A stretch of DNA of 64,000 nt from Burkholderia ubonensis. GTDB lineage: Bacteria; Pseudomonadota; Gammaproteobacteria; Burkholderiales; Burkholderiaceae. The notes under the pieces were generated by a model. It was not told the origin of the DNA. It searched no databases and saw only the letters and a list, made by a program, of their open reading frames with translations. A program made the position numbers and the translations under genes. The stretch lies in contig NZ_CADFEB010000002.1 in NCBI RefSeq assembly GCF_902833085.1, positions 62,001 to 126,000 of the forward strand, given 5' to 3'. Shown here one piece after another: positions 57,535-64,000 of this stretch (position 1 is the stretch's first letter; the number at the start of each line of letters is the position of its first letter).

Positions 57535-57849
57535 ATGCCCGTCCACCCGGCGCCCGCCGAAGTTCCGCCGCCCCACGCGTGCCGCGAGGCCTGCGGCGCG
57601 TGCTGCATTGCGCCGTCGATTTCCAGCCCGATTCCGGGGATGCCCGACGGCAAGCCGGCCGGCGTGCGCTGCGCGCAGCTCGGCGACGACCTGCGCTGCC
57701 GGATCTTCGGCCGGCCCGAGCGGCCCGCGTGCTGCTCGGGGCTGCAGCCGTCGGCCGAGATGTGCGGCGCGTCGCGCGCCGACGCGCTCGCGTGGCTCGC
57801 CCGGCTCGAAACCGCGACGCAGCCGTCGCAGCCGTCACAGCCGCGCTGA
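57535..57849 (+). CDS. YkgJ-family cysteine-cluster protein
   Basis: A 104-residue protein with [19 protein letters not shown], then [19 protein letters not shown] and [15 protein letters not shown], the UPF0153/YkgJ pattern of eight or more Cys thought to bind zinc or an iron-sulfur cluster. ATG 57535 is used; a TTG at 57523 preceded by GAGAGAG is also possible. Function unknown. Confidence 0.88.
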   Translation: MPVHPAPAEVPPPHACREACGACCIAPSISSPIPGMPDGKPAGVRCAQLGDDLRCRIFGRPERPACCSGLQPSAEMCGASRADALAWLARLETATQPSQPSQPR

Positions 57850-57909
57850 CATCGGCATGGGGCCTCCGATCGACCAGGCGCCCATTCCGGCAAGCATAGG
57901 AGATTCAGC

Positions 57910-58491
57910 ATGACCGCCAGCCGCGCGTCCAGTCGGCGCCGCTTCCTCATCGCATGCACCGCCGCCGTCGGCGTGTCGGTGTCGCTCGCCGCGTGCGCGT
58001 CGACGTTCCCGTTCATTCCCGACCACTACACGTTCTCGCGCGGTGACGTGCAGAAGGCGGTCGCGCGCAAGTTCCCGTACCAGAAGACCGTCGCGTCGGT
58101 GCTCGACGTGTCGCTCGCGAATCCGGTCGTCGGCCTGCTGCCGGACCAGAACCGCATCGCCGTGCAGGTCGACGCGCACTTCGTGAGCCCGTTCCTGCGC
58201 ATGCCGGTCAACGGCAAGTTCACCGTTTCCGGCCAGCTTGCGTACGACGCGCCGAGCCGCTCGGTCGTGATCAAGACGCCGGCCGTCGACAGCCTGACGC
58301 TCGACGGCGACGCACAGATGTACGCGCAGCAGATCGGCGCGGCCGCCGGCATGATCGCCACCCAGTTGCTGACCGACTATCCGATCTACACGTTCAAGCC
58401 GGAACAGCTGCAATTCGCCGGCGTGAATTACGAACCCGGTACAATCACAATTCTTACAAACGGCATACGCGTGGCGATCGTCGAGAAGTGA
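57910..58491 (+). CDS. DUF1439 lipoprotein
   Basis: A 193-residue protein. A signal peptide with twin Arg (RRRFLIACTAAVGVSVSLAAC) ends in a lipobox LAAC, so it should be a lipoprotein. The mature part (FSRGDVQKAVARKFPYQKT; LANPVVGLLPDQNRIAVQVD; DYPIYTFKPEQLQFAGV) matches DUF1439, a family of unknown function resembling E. coli YceB. It stands between the YkgJ gene and uppP. Confidence 0.9.
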   Translation: MTASRASSRRRFLIACTAAVGVSVSLAACASTFPFIPDHYTFSRGDVQKAVARKFPYQKTVASVLDVSLANPVVGLLPDQNRIAVQVDAHFVSPFLRMPVNGKFTVSGQLAYDAPSRSVVIKTPAVDSLTLDGDAQMYAQQIGAAAGMIATQLLTDYPIYTFKPEQLQFAGVNYEPGTITILTNGIRVAIVEK

Positions 58492-58569
58492 CGATGCGCC
58501 GCGCGCGGCCGGGCGGGCCGCGGCGGGTGCGTGGCCCATTTCTTCGACCACTTCGAAACTGGGCCACGG

Positions 58570-59400
58570 ATGGACTGGATACTGATCTTCAAGACACTGA
58601 TCCTCGGCGTCGTCGAGGGGCTGACGGAATTCCTGCCGGTGTCGAGCACCGGCCACCTGATCGTCGCGGGCAGCTTCCTGAATTTCAACGATGCGCATGC
58701 GAAGACCTTCGACGTCGTGATTCAGTTCGGCGCGATCCTCGCCGTGTGCTGGGAGTATCGGCGCCGGATCGTGTCGGTCGTCGCCGGGCTGCCGAGCCGG
58801 CCCGACGCGCGGCGCTTCGCGCTCAACGTCGTGATCGCGACGATTCCCGCGGTCGCGCTCGGCCTGCTGTTCGAGAAGAAGATCAAGGCGGTGCTGTTTT
58901 CGCCGGTGCCGGTCGCGTTCGCGCTCGTCGTCGGCGGCGCGATCATCCTGCTGGCCGAGGCGCGGCAGCGCGAGCGCGGCGACGCGCCGCGCGTGCAGTC
59001 GGTCGATGCGCTGACGCCGCTCGATGCGCTCAAGGTCGGCCTCGCGCAATGCTTCGCGCTGGTTCCCGGTATGTCGCGCTCGGGCTCGACGATCATCGGC
59101 GGGATGCTGTTCGGCCTCGACCGGCGCGTCGCGACCGAATTCTCGTTCTTCCTCGCGATACCGATCATCTTCGGCGCGACGCTCTACGAAACCGTCAAGG
59201 ACTGGCACGCGTTCACGGTCGATTCGATCGGGCTGTTCGCGCTGGGGCTCGGGGCGTCGTTCGTCAGCGCGTTCGCGTGCGTGCGCTGGCTGCTGCGCTA
59301 CGTCGCATCGCACGATTTCACCGCGTTCGCGTGGTACCGGATCGTGTTCGGCCTGTTCGTGCTGCTGGTCGGCTACAGCGGCTGGCTGAACTGGGCGTGA
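58570..59400 (+). CDS. uppP: Undecaprenyl-diphosphate phosphatase (UppP/BacA)
   Basis: A 276-residue polytopic membrane protein. [20 protein letters not shown] near the N-terminus and [17 protein letters not shown] near residue 170 are the two catalytic motifs. It recycles the undecaprenyl carrier used by peptidoglycan, O-antigen and O-glycan synthesis. ATG 58570 ([12 protein letters not shown]) is the family start; the frame to 58531 adds unrelated residues. Confidence 0.96.
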   Translation: MDWILIFKTLILGVVEGLTEFLPVSSTGHLIVAGSFLNFNDAHAKTFDVVIQFGAILAVCWEYRRRIVSVVAGLPSRPDARRFALNVVIATIPAVALGLLFEKKIKAVLFSPVPVAFALVVGGAIILLAEARQRERGDAPRVQSVDALTPLDALKVGLAQCFALVPGMSRSGSTIIGGMLFGLDRRVATEFSFFLAIPIIFGATLYETVKDWHAFTVDSIGLFALGLGASFVSAFACVRWLLRYVASHDFTAFAWYRIVFGLFVLLVGYSGWLNWA

Positions 59401-59459
59401 CGCAGCGCGATGCAGGAGGGTCCTGACGCCTGACGCGCGGTTCGGCGAGCCCAATGACG

Positions 59460-59493
59460 GACGGCCCGACCGGCAGATGCCGGTCGGGCCGTC
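59460..59493. terminator. Strong hairpin between uppP and trmB
   Basis: A 15-base perfect stem (GACGGCCCGACCGGC and its inverse) with AGAT loop. It lies between convergent uppP and trmB and can terminate either transcript, though no long T run follows. Confidence 0.7.
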
Positions 59494-59525
59494 GTTGCAT
59501 GTGCGGCTTGCGTGATGCGCTGTGG

Positions 59526-60293
59526 TCAGCCTGCGCGCTTGCGGAAGATCAGGTCCCAGACGCCGTGGCCGAGCCGGATTCCGCGCCGCTCGAATTTCGT
59601 CACCGGGCGGTAGTCGGGGCGGGGCGCGTAGCCGTCGGCGGTGTTCTCGAGCGACGGCTCGGCGCCGAGCACTTCGAGCATCTGTTCCGCGTAGTTCTGC
59701 CAGTCGGTTGCGCAATGCAGGTACGCGCCGGGCTTCAGGCGCGACGCGAGCAGCTTGACGAGCGGCGGCTGGATCAGCCGGCGCTTGTGATGCCGCGCCT
59801 TGTGCCACGGATCGGGGAAGAAGATGTGCACGCCGTCGAGGCTGTCCGGCGCGAGCATGTGCTCGAGCACTTCGACCGCGTCGTGCTGGATGATGCGGAT
59901 GTTCGTCAGGTCCTGCTCGCCGATCAGCTTGAGCAGTGCGCCGACGCCCGGCTCGTGCACCTCGACGCCGAGGAAGTCGTCGTCCGGACGGTGCGCGGCG
60001 ATTTCGGCGGTCGACGCGCCCATGCCGAAGCCGATTTCGAGGATGCGCGGCGCGTTGCGACCGAACACGGCGCTCCAGTCGGGCGTTTCCGGCGTGTACG
60101 GGACGACGAAGCGCGGGCCGAGGTCGTCGAGCGCGCGGCGCTGGCCGGTCGACACGCGGCCGGCGCGGGTCACGAAGCTGCGGATGCGGCGGAGATGCAG
60201 CGGATTGACTGCGTCGTCGCCGGCGGCGGCTTCGTCGGGGATGGCGTCGTCGTGCGGCGGCAGGCCGGCTTCGTTCGGGTCGTCGTGCATCAT
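59526..60293 (-). CDS. trmB: tRNA (guanine-N7-)-methyltransferase (TrmB)
   Basis: A 255-residue SAM methyltransferase making m7G46 in t[19 protein letters not shown] is the SAM site and [18 protein letters not shown] the TrmB signature. ATG 60293 ([10 protein letters not shown]) is used; the long upstream frame runs through the tRNA gene and is not coding. The first 30 residues are acidic and probably disordered. It lies downstream of tRNA-Gly on the same strand but a terminator separates them. Confidence 0.94.
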   Translation of the reverse strand: MMHDDPNEAGLPPHDDAIPDEAAAGDDAVNPLHLRRIRSFVTRAGRVSTGQRRALDDLGPRFVVPYTPETPDWSAVFGRNAPRILEIGFGMGASTAEIAAHRPDDDFLGVEVHEPGVGALLKLIGEQDLTNIRIIQHDAVEVLEHMLAPDSLDGVHIFFPDPWHKARHHKRRLIQPPLVKLLASRLKPGAYLHCATDWQNYAEQMLEVLGAEPSLENTADGYAPRPDYRPVTKFERRGIRLGHGVWDLIFRKRAG

Positions 60294-60370
60294 CGGTGAC
60301 AGAGAAAGGCTCGGTTGCGGGCGAGGGCCCGTGGCGCGGTTGCCGCGCCGGGCGGGACCGGCGCGCGGTA

Positions 60371-60398
60371 CAAAAAAGCCGCCTTCGATGAGGCGGCT
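60371..60398 (-). terminator. Rho-independent terminator of tRNA-Gly
   Basis: On the minus strand AGCCGCC and GGCGGCT pair around an 8-base loop and are followed by six T residues (60371-60376 region). It ends the tRNA transcript 30 bases after its 3' end. Confidence 0.88.
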
Positions 60399-60427
60399 GA
60401 CGCGCAGGCTGCGATGCAGCCGGAAAG

Positions 60428-60502
60428 TGGAGCGGGCGATGGGAATCGAACCCACGTCATCAGCTTGGGAAGCTGAGGTAATGGCCATTATACGACGCCC
60501 GC
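60428..60502 (-). tRNA. tRNA-Gly (anticodon CCC)
   Basis: On the minus strand the sequence folds as a cloverleaf: acceptor GCGGGCG/CGCCCGC, anticodon stem TCAGC/GCTGA with loop TTCCCAA (anticodon CCC), and T arm GTGGG-TTCGATT-CCCAT. The 3' CCA is encoded at 60428-60430. It reads GGG glycine codons. The 5' half is duplicated in degenerate form at 63575-63615, marking this gene as an insertion site. Confidence 0.95.
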
Positions 60503-60993
60503 AGAACGGATGATTGTACAGGGTTTGACGCGGGGATGGCAAGCGGGCTGTTTGGGGCGGTGGCAGCGAAACGGGCATGGCTGGCTGTGGAACAGCTTGA
60601 GAACGTCCAGAGGCAGTCCCTCGCCAGTGTCTGCTTTCATCGCGTCCGACCAGGCAGCATATCAAGTGGACTGCATACTGCTCTGCAGCCGACCCTTAGA
60701 ATAGGGGCGCAGATCATGTTCGTCGCCACATCGACATGCCCAAACAGTGCTTACACACACCATGAGGATATTGCTACCGGCCTAGAGTAGATGTGTTGCA
60801 AAGCAGTACCGAAGCGTGCGCGGTCGAGTCGGTTTGTCGAGGGCAGTAGGTTCGCATGATCCCATCAGTTATCATCGGCCTTTCCAAGTAATGCCGAAAC
60901 CTTCGCCTCAGTTTGAACTGTTAGCGTTTCAATCCAAGTGCAGTACCTTCAACGAAGACTTCCCTAGAATCCACCCTCAGAAGCGGTCACCAA
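60503..60993. other. Left end of the islet, non-coding
   Basis: About 490 bases before the DUF262 gene. Short open frames have no recognisable features. Nothing similar to an integrase was seen. Base composition is mixed. Confidence 0.5.
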
Positions 60994-62790
60994 ATGGCAA
61001 GCATCAAGCAAGACCTTACAAATCGCAACGAAAGCGTCGAACGCGTGTACGGCTTTAATGCAGAGAGCAGATTTCTCGTGAACCGACGGTATCAACGGAA
61101 GCTCGTCTGGTCCATAGATGAGAAGCGCGCATTTATTGACTCGCTGCGTCAGGCGTTTCCCGTTCCGTTGATTTTGCTAGCAGATGTGGAACACGAGGGG
61201 GAGGACCGCTTTGAGATCATCGACGGAATGCAGCGGCTAAACGCAATCGTCTCCTTCATAGAAGGGGAGTTCGATCTCGACGGAGCATACTTTGATCTGC
61301 AGGCTATGGCCCAAACGAAACTTCTCCTTGACAAGGGGCAGTTGAGTCAGAAGACGCCCGTTCTCGATAGAGCAATCTGCGTCAAGATTGTCGGCTATAG
61401 CCTGCCACTCACCGTCTATCCTGCTACTGCTCATACACAAATCGATGAGATCTTTCGTAGGATCAATGCTTATGGGAAGCACCTGTCAAGGCAGGAACTT
61501 CGCGTCGCTGGGGTCACGAGCTCTTTCGCCCAACTTGTACGAAATCTTGCTGCGCGGGTTCGAGGCGACGTTTCTGCAAGTGACAAGCTGTATTTGTCCT
61601 CTATGAAGCAGATAAGTATCACTAGCAAGGAGTTACCCTACGGCTTGAATGTCGATACGATCTTCTGGGTTCAGAACAACATTCTCACGCGAGAGTACAT
61701 TCGCCAATCGCGTGATGAGGAACTTATAGCCGACATGCTCGGATATGTCCTTCTGACTCCAAAAGTGTCTTCCAGTGCTGAGATTATCGATGAATTCTTC
61801 GGCTATTCACCGAACGGTGCAAAGCAAGCTCGACGCGACGAGATCGAGACTGCCGTCAACAAGGTTGGCAGCGATGTCCTCATTATGCAATACATGACAG
61901 TTCATGATGTCTTGCGCGACATTGTGAAGGCGTCCAAAAAGCGTTTCAACGAGTTAATGTTCGCAGATGCCGGGCAGCGAGTGCCTCGTTATTTTCAGAG
62001 TGTGTTTTTGGCTCTTTGGGAGCTATTGATTAACGAGCAGTTGGTTATCAAGGATGTTAACAAAGCAGCCAAGGCGCTAGACGGCGCGGGGGAGAATATT
62101 TCAATCGGCGGAGGTGGCGGGCGATTCAGCGCGGACGATCGGGAAAAAAACATCACGGTGGTGAAGGGTCTTCTTCAGAAATCCTTCTCTAAGAGAAAGC
62201 AAAATGATCCTGCGTTATCGTCATGGACCACGGAATTCGAGAATATTCTGATGCAGTCATACACGGAGCAAGCACTCTATGATTTTAAGCAAGGGTTCAT
62301 GCTCTTGGATGGCTCCGCGAAATTCGATGAGCCTCTCTTCGAGAAAGTGTTCAAGACACTTGCGGCGATGGCCAATCAGGGTCCAGGGGCGGTCGGGTAC
62401 GTAATCGTAGGCGTGGTCGACGACGACAAGACGGCGGCGAGAATCAAGGATTTGTATGGAATAGCGCCAATAGAGTACCAGCGATTCTTGATCACCGGCA
62501 TCGACCATGAAGCCGCCGCGCTTCCGAAGAAGTTGGACTCCTATTTCCTTGGAATAACGCAGCGGCTCGCTGAAACGCAGATGAGTGAGTGGGCGCGTGC
62601 CCAAATAGCTCGAGACGTGAGACTGATCTCGTACTTTGGCCGATCCCTTGTGATCTTTAAAGTGGAAGCAGGCCACGAGCCTTGCGATTTTCACGGCAAA
62701 TACTACGAAAGGCACGGATCGAATGTGTCTGAGATTGCGCAGCCAGGTTACGCTGCGCTGTTTCGGCGCTTCTTGAGCACGAAAGCATAG
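60994..62790 (+). CDS. DUF262 domain fused to Schlafen AlbA_2-like domain, candidate defence protein
   Basis: A 598-residue protein. Near the N-terminus RRYQRKLVWSIDEKRAFIDS and EIIDGMQRLNAIVSF match the DUF262 (ParB-like NTPase/nuclease) motifs seen in GmrS and related defence proteins; FRRINAYGKHLSRQELR continues this domain. From about residue 415, QSYTEQALYDFKQGFMLLD, AAMANQGPGAVGYVIVGVVDD and GKYYERHGSNVSEI match the AlbA_2 (Schlafen) nucleic-acid-binding/ATPase domain. A Gly-rich linker (SIGGGGGRFS) lies between. It stands alone in a tRNA-linked islet with lower GC. Function is unknown; phage defence is suggested by domains and context. Confidence 0.8.
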   Translation: MASIKQDLTNRNESVERVYGFNAESRFLVNRRYQRKLVWSIDEKRAFIDSLRQAFPVPLILLADVEHEGEDRFEIIDGMQRLNAIVSFIEGEFDLDGAYFDLQAMAQTKLLLDKGQLSQKTPVLDRAICVKIVGYSLPLTVYPATAHTQIDEIFRRINAYGKHLSRQELRVAGVTSSFAQLVRNLAARVRGDVSASDKLYLSSMKQISITSKELPYGLNVDTIFWVQNNILTREYIRQSRDEELIADMLGYVLLTPKVSSSAEIIDEFFGYSPNGAKQARRDEIETAVNKVGSDVLIMQYMTVHDVLRDIVKASKKRFNELMFADAGQRVPRYFQSVFLALWELLINEQLVIKDVNKAAKALDGAGENISIGGGGGRFSADDREKNITVVKGLLQKSFSKRKQNDPALSSWTTEFENILMQSYTEQALYDFKQGFMLLDGSAKFDEPLFEKVFKTLAAMANQGPGAVGYVIVGVVDDDKTAARIKDLYGIAPIEYQRFLITGIDHEAAALPKKLDSYFLGITQRLAETQMSEWARAQIARDVRLISYFGRSLVIFKVEAGHEPCDFHGKYYERHGSNVSEIAQPGYAALFRRFLSTKA

Positions 62791-63149
62791 AGGGGGCGAA
62801 GAAGCAACTAGTCTTTGGAGTCTTCTCCCGAAGTCTAGACGCCCAAGCTTGTGTCGAGGGGACATCCCCCTGGCCTACGGCCTCCGCCGGCCGCTCGTGT
62901 CAAATGTTGGGCGGCCGCTTTCTGGCTATTGATTCGACCGGTTGAGTCCGCAGTTGATTTGCGCCGGATGGGGGATTCGTTGTGTCGGCTTCGGCTTCGG
63001 AATTGGATGGATAGTTGTCTCATGGGCAAAATCCGATACGACGACGATTTCCCACCGCAAAGCTTTTCGGATTTTTAGGCAGTAGACTTCGCGTGAGGTA
63101 GAGGCTGGCCCGCCTTGAGGAGTCAAACGCGGGTTAGCATCGCTGCCAG
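62791..63149. other. Islet region between DUF262 gene and transposase fragment
   Basis: About 360 bases without a supported gene. It holds a GC-rich self-complementary patch around 62870-62895 (GGCCTACGGCC, CCGCCGGCCGC) that may act as terminator for the DUF262 gene. No other feature recognised. Confidence 0.4.
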
Positions 63150-63464
63150 ATGCCGCACGGTGTAGACGGTGCCACACCCGGCGATATCTCGCGCGATCGG
63201 CAGGCGACGTTCGAGCCGCAATTGGTCGGCAAGTATCAACGCCGGCTGCTGGGCTTCGACGACCACGTGATCAGCATGTGTGCGCGCGGCATGAGCGTTC
63301 GCCAGATCCAGGGCCATCTGCTGGAACTGTACGGGTTGCAAGTGTCGCCCGACCTGATTTCGACGGTCACCGACGAGATGCTGGCCGACGTCGAAAAGTG
63401 GCAGCAACGCCCGCTCGAGGCCATGTATCCGATCCTGCAGCCTTTTGCGTTGGCGCTGGTGTGA
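63150..63464 (+). pseudogene. IS256-family transposase fragment
   Basis: About 104 codons match the middle of IS256-type transposases: ISRDRQATFEPQLVGKYQRR, FDDHVISMCARGMSVRQIQG, YGLQVSPDLISTVTDEML and EKWQQRPLEAMYPIL. Full enzymes are about 400 residues. Both ends are missing, and after YPIL the frame leaves the expected FFDALRVK continuation. No terminal inverted repeats were found. A dead remnant. Confidence 0.85.
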
Positions 63465-63574
63465 AAACTGGCATCGCCGTGAACCCCTGCATGAACAGTA
63501 GCGCTCAGTGGAGCAGGGAGGAAAATCGACGTGAGAATGCGCGTGAATAGCGGTTTTGATTAACGCGTTGGGGC

Positions 63575-63615
63575 TGGGAAGCTGAGGCAATGGTCATTTG
63601 CGACGCTCGCAGAAC
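63575..63615 (-). repeat. Degenerate partial copy of tRNA-Gly(CCC), putative attachment-site remnant
   Basis: These 41 bases align with 60466-60507, covering the anticodon arm to the 5' end of the tRNA and the five bases beyond (AGAAC). Blocks TGGGAAGCTGAGG, AATGG, CATT, CGACGC and CGCAGAAC are shared, with a few substitutions and one small gap. It cannot form a tRNA. The arrangement fits insertion of the intervening DNA at the tRNA. Confidence 0.75.
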
Positions 63616-63628
63616 CTAGAGTTCTAGG
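63615..63628. repeat. Short inverted repeat next to the tRNA remnant
   Basis: CCTAGA-GT-TCTAGG, a 6-base perfect dyad with a 2-base centre touching the end of the tRNA remnant. It could be a leftover of an insertion or an operator for the next gene. Confidence 0.35.
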
Positions 63629-63779
63629 AGGAATTCGGGCTCGGTGGCAACGGGCCGTCTTTCAACGCCGACGCGGCGACCGGCGACGCCCGCAGGCAGT
63701 ATCCGCGCAGAGGCATTCCCCCGCCATCGATGTTAATCTTGGCTCCCCTCCGCGTTGCCCTCCCCAAACGGAAACCCCC

Positions 63780-64000
63780 ATGAAAAGCTGGACGATCGGC
63801 GTGCTGCTCGGCATGGCGACCATTCTGGTCCACGCGGCCGCGATGGTTTCCCTGGCGGTCACCGCCCGTCGGGTCCGCCATGCGTTCGACGTGAGGCGCG
63901 TCGACATCCACGCGCACCTGCGCAAGGTGACCGCCATCATCGCGTTGATCTGCATCGCCCTCGGCCTGCTGCATACGCTGGAAGCGGCTGCATGGGCCGC
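63780..64000 (+). CDS. Integral membrane protein, N-terminal part (runs off the window)
   Basis: Open from ATG 63780 to the window end, 73 residues. A first hydrophobic helix (WTIGVLLGMATILVHAAAMVSLAV) and a second (VTAIIALICIALGLLHTLEAAA) flank a short basic cytoplasmic loop with ARRVRHAFDVRR. The layout resembles small channel-like or unknown membrane proteins of Burkholderia. Family cannot be fixed from this part. Confidence 0.6.
   Translation, partial: MKSWTIGVLLGMATILVHAAAMVSLAVTARRVRHAFDVRRVDIHAHLRKVTAIIALICIALGLLHTLEAAAWA

Larger units (their letters stand above)
60503..63615. mobile_element. Putative tRNA-Gly-associated genomic islet
   Basis: The segment lies between the intact tRNA-Gly(CCC) and a degenerate copy of its 5' half plus the AGAAC that follows it. 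It is lower in GC than both sides and contains one accessory gene (DUF262/AlbA_2 fusion) and a decayed IS256-family transposase. No integrase gene remains. The boundaries are inferred from the repeat. Confidence 0.6.
63465..63779. other. Right end of the islet and upstream region of the last gene
   Basis: About 315 bases. It holds the degenerate tRNA copy (63575-63615), an adjacent inverted repeat (63615-63628), and the presumed promoter region of the membrane protein gene. No coding frame supported. Confidence 0.5.

Noticed and set aside
54889..57576. Minus-strand open frame of 895 codons joining hemN shadow and the PCMT-family protein
   Set aside because: Only the last 217 codons are real; upstream it runs out of frame through hemN and the small 85-residue gene.
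60816..61058. 80-codon open frame at the left end of the islet
   Set aside because: Overlaps the start of the DUF262 gene in another frame and has no features.

Overview
The window is chromosomal DNA of a Burkholderia, very probably the B. cepacia complex. Three things point there: high GC with codon use that opens long antisense frames, Burkholderia-type gene neighbourhoods (groESL; pyrR-pyrB-pyrC'; rmlBACD-wzm-wzt O-antigen locus; waaC-kdoO-waaA; urtABCDE-ureDABCEFG), and a five-gene set matching the Burkholderia O-glycosylation cluster (ogcXABEI). No database search was possible; all family calls come from reading the translations.

Layout. 1-513 holds the N-terminal part of an OprB-type porin on the minus strand. 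1083-3275 is the groES-groEL heat-shock operon with a sigma70/sigma32-like promoter, a perfect CIRCE operator and a terminator. 3334-5049 (minus) is a small accessory operon: a peptidoglycan amidase followed by three small genes, at least two of them probably exported, resembling an effector with immunity proteins; the last gene is frameshifted in an A6 tract. 5503-13169 is housekeeping: thiD, rubredoxin, an unknown 435-aa protein, yqgE/algH, ruvX, pyrR, pyrB, a dihydroorotase-like pyrC' without its HxH metal motif, and plsC. apaH converges on plsC.

14373-30778 (plus) is an O-antigen locus of the ABC-transporter type: dTDP-L-rhamnose synthesis (rmlBACD), glycosyltransferases, Wzm/Wzt with an extra methyltransferase domain on Wzt, an aminotransferase for a 4-amino sugar, an ATP-grasp/HAD fusion, and a high-GC end with reductase, lipid-carrier initiating transferase and 4,6-dehydratase (wbiG-wbiH-wbiI type). 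The middle part (about 17.8-25.9 kb) is clearly AT-richer and looks horizontally acquired. A bidirectional terminator separates it from the convergent O-glycosylation cluster (36317 down to 30865, minus): flippase, two glycosyltransferases, GalE-type epimerase and a second WecA-type initiating transferase. Phosphomannomutase/phosphoglucomutase, heptosyltransferase I, Kdo hydroxylase and Kdo transferase follow. The stretch 14-41 kb is therefore almost entirely surface glycan synthesis.

41475-52828 (minus) is a urea-use block read in the order urtABCDE then ureD, ureABC, ureEFG. A sequence matching a sigma54 promoter lies in front of urtA, so urea uptake and urease are probably induced by nitrogen limitation. 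A beta-alanine:pyruvate-type aminotransferase diverges from it.

53145-60502 holds the aminotransferase, a rhodanese, a PCMT-family methyltransferase, hemN, a YkgJ cysteine-cluster protein, a DUF1439 lipoprotein, uppP, trmB and tRNA-Gly(CCC). Right after the tRNA comes a roughly 3.1-kb islet (60503-63615) ending in a degenerate copy of half of the tRNA. It carries one large gene fusing a DUF262 domain to a Schlafen AlbA_2-type domain, a candidate defence protein, and a broken IS256-family transposase. The window ends inside a small membrane protein gene.
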